A DNA stretch of 64,000 bases from Beverwykella pulmonaria. Its lineage: Eukaryota > Ascomycota > Dothideomycetes > Pleosporales > Melanommataceae. Below, piece after piece: positions 59,535-64,000 of this stretch (the stretch's first letter is position 1; each line of letters starts with the position of its first letter). The translations under genes were made by a program, and so were the position numbers. The DNA lies in assembly GCA_001599595.1 (NCBI GenBank), contig BCHH01000020.1, forward strand, positions 296,060 to 360,059. The letters are read 5' to 3'. The notes under the pieces were generated by a model. It worked only from the letters and a program-made list of their open reading frames with translations, had not been told where the DNA came from and searched no databases.

Positions 59535-61073
59535 ATCAAGTGTTCTCCATGCTCTCAACCAATTGGTTGAAAAAGACGACGCAGCTGAGGATCCGGGCAC
59601 CATTTTGCGACCCTCCACCACATTTGGCGGCTGTTGGAGAAGTTTTCGCCGGTATGTAAATCGAAGGCTTCCATGCCAGGCTTTGTATATGAAACTCCCC
59701 ACTCTAGCCATCCGAATAAAAATCTTGATACCAGACTAGCATCAAAGCCCTTGTACTCGTCCTGAAGATCCCTAACATTGAAGGAAAGAGATGCCCATAG
59801 TGTAGCATCTTTTAGTGAGGCATTGATGTGGCAGCCTTGGAAAATGCAGTCAGGAACGATACAAGGACTTCTTCGTTGGGTTTACGCGGAATTGGAGAAT
59901 GTGGAGCTGGCGTTCGTCTCCACTATCACCCTCCGCTATACCATCATCACAATAGTCATTTAGAATCGTATTTTCAGTCGGGGAAAGTGATGGATATGAA
60001 CCGGCAATGACGTCGAATCCTTTTATTGCTCCTACTCTAGGCAGTCCATGAAAGAGCCAAAACCGGAGGGAGTTGCCATGTGGAACAAGACATGGATGCT
60101 CTCGAGATTTGGCCGGGGAGGTGTATCGGTGCTGCTGTCAATGGGCCATAACAAGATCGTCTCGGCAACTAAACGGAATTTTATGCGCGAAGCCGGTAAG
60201 GCAGAAGACGAATGCTAGTGCTGAAGGGATCGTATATCGCAGGCTTTGTAAAGTTCGGCAGGGCTCGTCGATCAATGCTATCCACAATGATAAGTGGATG
60301 GAGAAAATCCAGCTCAATCTGGGGCAAAGACGAGGGAGCCTGGAGGGCTTTGCCAAAATCATTCTGAGAATCTCGACGTAGTCTCGTACTATCACGGGCA
60401 ATATGCCTCAAGCCAAGATTTTCAAAGCCGTTATACCATTCGTCGCCACCAACTAGACACTGTAGGGTCTCTAAATTTGGAAACTTGCTCGAAAAGTCTA
60501 GCAGGATGCGAAGACTAATTTTCCGTAGCGACGGATTAGGAACTTCTGAATAGGGCGGATTTTCCGCATTTCTGATGGTAAGATGACGCACGGACGTAAG
60601 GTTAGGAAGTGTTCCAGGCCAATTAAAGAAGGTGTAATGAAGGCATATTCATTTAAGGTTTGCAGTTCTTGTTGACGTGTATATCGACAGGTGAATGTTT
60701 CCTGAGTCGTACACGTTGCTCCATTCCAGTGTCTTCAAGGTCCAGAAGAGAAAATTGATTTGATGAGTAATATTCTAGTCCAGAAGCTGCAGCTTCTCCG
60801 CTGTTTCACGACAGGGTACTGCGCCGTCGTCCAACTCAAGTGGGGGAAAGCTAATGGTAAAATACACATATCGCAGATAACGAAACCGGAGGCTGCTATA
60901 CGTGTCCAGAAGTGTGTTGACATTGCTTTGAGTCAATAAATAGTGCTGAAAGGTTCCAGAATAATATTCCACTAAGTTCTGAAATTGATGAGAAAGAAGT
61001 AGCGTGATTTGAGGTCATCTCGGTTGAGGTAGCTGCTGATGCGATCGACCAGCTCTTGTGGTAGGTTGTTCAT
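59535..61073 (-). pseudogene. F-box protein pseudogene (copy 2, inverted relative to copy 1)
   Basis: On the minus strand, from the ATG at 61073: MNNLPQELVDRISSYLNRDD, an F-box start, then a stop after about 34 codons. Later frames hold RFRYLRYVYFTISFPPLELD, SVRHLTIRNAENPPYSEVP, FPNLETLQCLVGGDEWYNGF, and ATPSGFWLFHGLPRVG, which parallels the SVTPSGSWHFRSVDG stretch of copy 1. The end near 59540-59640 (AKTSPTAAKCGG, FFNQLVESM) is also broken. Several stops and at least three frame changes are present. The order of domains matches copy 1, so they are paralogues of one F-box family. Confidence 0.6.
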
Positions 61074-63071
61074 GATGAGGCGCAAATGTTACACAAAGGG
61101 TTGTGCCGCTCTATTACTTCTGCCAGGTGAATGTCCGCGCTGAAGGAACCACGTCGTGGCAGGTGTACGAAGAAGGTCTTAGAATTACGTAATTAGAATA
61201 TCACGTGATAGGGCAACTTCTCCTGAGGCAACCATGTTTCCTTGAGATTGAGCTCGAACGTTCATGTGAGGTAGTGAATGTAGCCTGATTGCATCAATGT
61301 AGCGCAGGAATATCACCACTGTTGAAACACTGTTGAAATCATTCAGGTACACGAAAAAGACCTAAAGGACTAGTACCCAATGGGGTTCCAGTTGATATCT
61401 GCCAGCTAAAATACGCCTACGGAAGCTTCTTCGTCAGCGCACTCTTCAACAAGACATATTGTGCTAATTAATGAGAGATCACTCTCGCCCCAGACCGGAG
61501 CTAGTAACCTACATACGTTGCGTTTCACGGGATCAAAATCGAGTCGTCAGTGACTACTGTTGTTATGATAAACTTGACGTTCTAAGGATATAACGGTATC
61601 AGAGAACTAATGAGCAAGTAGCGGGTGCTCCCAAGTTCCGCTCTATTGCAGACAATTCAGACAATTTAAGTCGCCAGATGTTGATAGGGATCTTACAGCT
61701 AGCTGCATAGTGGTGCGAGCACTAGTCGGCAAGGCATAAGACAGTTGTACGGTGTACACAGCGTACGGGGATAGTAGGGTGGGCAACAGGTTTCTGGTTA
61801 TTGCTCTGCTCATCTATGTACAAACGCGAGCGATATTTAAGGAGGCGCGCCCGTGCACGGGCATCTCGTGATATAACCACGTGATCCCATGCCGGGCTAG
61901 ACATATACTTTGCGCCGTATCGCTCCTGCGTACGGACACCAGATGAATATAAGCCGTTTCTTGCAAACCTGACACAGATACCTTAGGAACTAGTACTCTT
62001 AACTCTTAACAACGAAACAAAAAGAGCCAGGAAACTATGGAAGTAGTTGGCAGATTAAAGCTTCTTAGTTCAAGTCTTCTTTTTCTAGTGTCATTCCGCA
62101 AGACGTGGCACAAATCTAGGTTAGTGCGCTAGTTCTGCAGACAGAAAGGCTTTCGGTTAGCTGAATGGCAAAGGCCAGCAAGACAGGGTCTTGGCTGGCA
62201 GACAAAAATGAGGAATGAGGACATATAACGGAGGCGGATCTCTTGGAGCATTTCATATCTTCGTATTCAACTCAAAAAAGCTAGATCTTTTTATCTAATT
62301 TGATTAGTGTTTACTCACTTGCAGAATTGGTTGAAATTTTACTGTTTCAGCTAGCTTGATCTGCATCATAGTCTGCCACTATCGAATGAAATAATGCGGT
62401 TACTTCCTCTGCTTTCTTCCATGTTGTCACTTTACCATCTGAATTACTCTTGTAAGCTGGAGTGTGTGGGAGAGAGTATGAAGATGTGTATTGTATGTCT
62501 GTGTGTGTATATGTGGATGTAGATGTGTATGAGATGTGAGATATGTACAGCTGATATATATATGACGGAGTGATTAGTCAGTGGCATGTCCTGCTTACAA
62601 CTCTGCCGCTTATTATACTTCCTTTGGCATTTGAACCGAGTTAGATTGCACTCACTAATTGTTCTCGAACAGGTAATTAAAAATCCCAAAACTGTAACTT
62701 TGTCGATGCTACGAAAGTATGTCTAAAGTACAGCATCGCCCTAGTATGCTCACTGTACGCACAAAATACTCAATAAAACCTTTAACAGAATTCGTACTGC
62801 TTCCTTTCAGTTATCCCAAGCTTGTCCTCTACCCACAACACAAAACGGAGTTTCCAGTTCCGAACTGTTCTACTAATAGACGCTTCTTCTGGGAAATATT
62901 CTCGAGGACCAGCTTCCGTCTTCCCCGGTGGCCATCCTTCCGCTAGCTCGCGCCGAGTACGGTCTCTGTTCATGGCAATATTGCCCTTCTCGGAATGCGT
63001 TGGAGCGAAACAAATGCATGAGCACTTCATATATGCCTATATTTTCCATTAATTTTAGTTCCCAGTCCTTT
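61074..63071. other. AT-rich region with possible retroelement debris
   Basis: About 2 kb without a gene. At 61594-61604 GGTATCAGAGA resembles the initiator-tRNA primer site of Copia retrotransposons, but no element could be traced. A GT/AG-rich simple repeat lies at about 62457-62565. Confidence 0.35.
62457..62565 (+). repeat. Simple repeat, TG/GATG-rich
   Basis: Alternating GTGTGTGTAT, GTGGATGTAGATGTGTATGAG and TATATATATATGA stretches. Microsatellite-like. Confidence 0.65.
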
Positions 63072-63338
63072 TCAATATGAGGTGATTGGCCTTTTAAGAC
63101 GCACCTTGAGTTCTGCCCGTAACTCCTTCTCCTCCTCTGGTGTCAAATCTCCTCTCCAGCAAACCGTGTCATCTTCGAATCCAAACTTTTTAAGCAGAAC
63201 CTCATCTCCCGGTGGTAGAAAGTAAGCAATCGAACACCTTTCTAAGTCCGCCTTAGTATTTTTGGTTACCACAAATGAGGCTTTTTCGCCACGCCAGTTG
63301 CAAGACACTGGGCATGATGGAACGTGCTGTTCAACCAT
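63072..63338 (-). CDS. Small orphan protein, 88 aa
   Basis: Single exon from a true ATG (MVEQHVPSCPVSCNWRG) to a stop, with balanced charges (DLTPEEEKELRAELKVRLKRP) and three N-terminal cysteines. No signal peptide or membrane helix and no recognised domain. The composition looks coding rather than random, and the frame is unbroken in a region where other genes are broken. It may be a real short gene or the remnant exon of a longer one. Confidence 0.45.
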   Translation of the reverse strand: MVEQHVPSCPVSCNWRGEKASFVVTKNTKADLERCSIAYFLPPGDEVLLKKFGFEDDTVCWRGDLTPEEEKELRAELKVRLKRPITSY

Positions 63339-64000
63339 CGTGAAAAGGAGGTCTGGCTAGAGATGTGGAACTAGATTGGATTGATGTGTTGTAGTGTGGA
63401 AATAAGTTTGATGAGCGGAGCCCTTGGGGCTAGAGACGAGCTGTGGTGTAGGCAACACGCTTGGCGGTCTTGCGGGAATACCTGGGGTACGCAAGGTGAA
63501 AAGGGCGCAGTGAATGCGCGGGGCTTCGGCTATCCAGGGCTATGCAGATTATAAGCCCCGTTAGGTCGTGCAACTGTGCTGGATGTCTTGCAAAATGCAT
63601 GCTAACCACTGTGCCGCACGCGTCATCAGATATTGTCCCGTTTGGGAATGGCGTCAGCATTCACACACGTGACTTTGCGTACCAGATCTGCAGCTGGTCT
63701 TGAAATGACCCTGGCTTATCTAGAATCTTTCATCTAATATCAAACACCTTAAAGTAAAAGTACCATTTAATAATTTTTGTGGCGATTATATGAACGTTAG
63801 CGAACCAAAAACGTTTATTATTAAGATTTTTGGGGAACTATGTTGCATTGTACATGTGAACTAAATGTCCGTACTTGTGTTTGAGATTCTTCGGTACAAA
63901 TAAGCTTATTCCGGATCATATATCGCTCCAAATAAAACGGGGCGACCGGCCTTCGGACTATCGTCAACCCACGCCGTAATGTGGGCACAGCAATCTGCGT
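63339..64000. other. Right end of window, no gene recognised
   Basis: A 76-codon minus-strand frame at 63430-63660 starts with ATG but resembles no family. The final 250 bases are AT-rich. Confidence 0.35.

Noticed and set aside
63430..63660. 76-codon minus-strand ORF
   Set aside because: Starts with ATG but has no domain, and composition does not stand out from background.

Overview
The window is nuclear DNA of a filamentous ascomycete (Pezizomycotina; a dothideomycete is my best guess, by inference only). Genes are short, lie on both strands and carry 45-80 nt GT..AG introns with CTAAC/CTGAC-like branch sites. The gene content is fungal: a Git3-type G-protein-coupled receptor, PPS1, an AA9 polysaccharide monooxygenase, a KRE2/MNT1 mannosyltransferase, and remnants of HeLo and DUF7587 proteins. 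Every function given is by recognition of protein family from the sequence. No search was run.

Layout. 1-41 kb is gene-dense. In order it holds a SUN-domain nuclear envelope protein (-), UDP-glucose 4-epimerase (+), an ARC1-like tRNA-binding cofactor (+), a ubiquitin C-terminal hydrolase (+), a 390-bp foldback repeat, a Git3-like receptor (+), the scavenger decapping enzyme (-), the fourth subunit of DNA polymerase delta (+), PPS1 phosphatase (+), pyridoxamine phosphate oxidase (+), a secreted cysteine-containing protein (-), an OPI10/Hikeshi protein (+), a cyanamide-hydratase-like HD protein (-), a secreted L-asparaginase (-), a scrambled oxysterol-binding-protein pseudogene, a TPR protein (-), a seven-exon membrane protein (-), an AA9 monooxygenase (+), a large gene with two reading-frame breaks (-) and a TauD-like dioxygenase (-). 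About 4 kb without a recognisable gene follows (40.6-44.8 kb). A divergent pair then appears: a Golgi mannosyltransferase (-) and the mRNA-decay factor PAT1 (+).

From 49.5 kb to the end the character changes. The sequence is AT-richer, intergenic spaces are long, and most recognisable genes are broken. There are two F-box pseudogenes of one family in opposite orientation, a DUF7587 pseudogene and a HeLo-kinase pseudogene. Only an FtsJ-like methyltransferase and one small orphan ORF are intact. Several of the stop codons fit C-to-T change, which recalls repeat-induced point mutation, although that was not measured.

How genes relate. These are eukaryotic single genes, not operons. Shared themes are RNA metabolism (DcpS, PAT1, ARC1), sugar and glycan metabolism (epimerase, mannosyltransferase, AA9 enzyme) and nitrogen or sulfur scavenging (asparaginase and the cyanamide-hydratase-like protein side by side, plus the TauD-like enzyme). 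The most unusual structures are the oxysterol-binding-protein pseudogene whose middle third is inverted, the long palindrome near 9.5 kb, and the broken HeLo-kinase locus.
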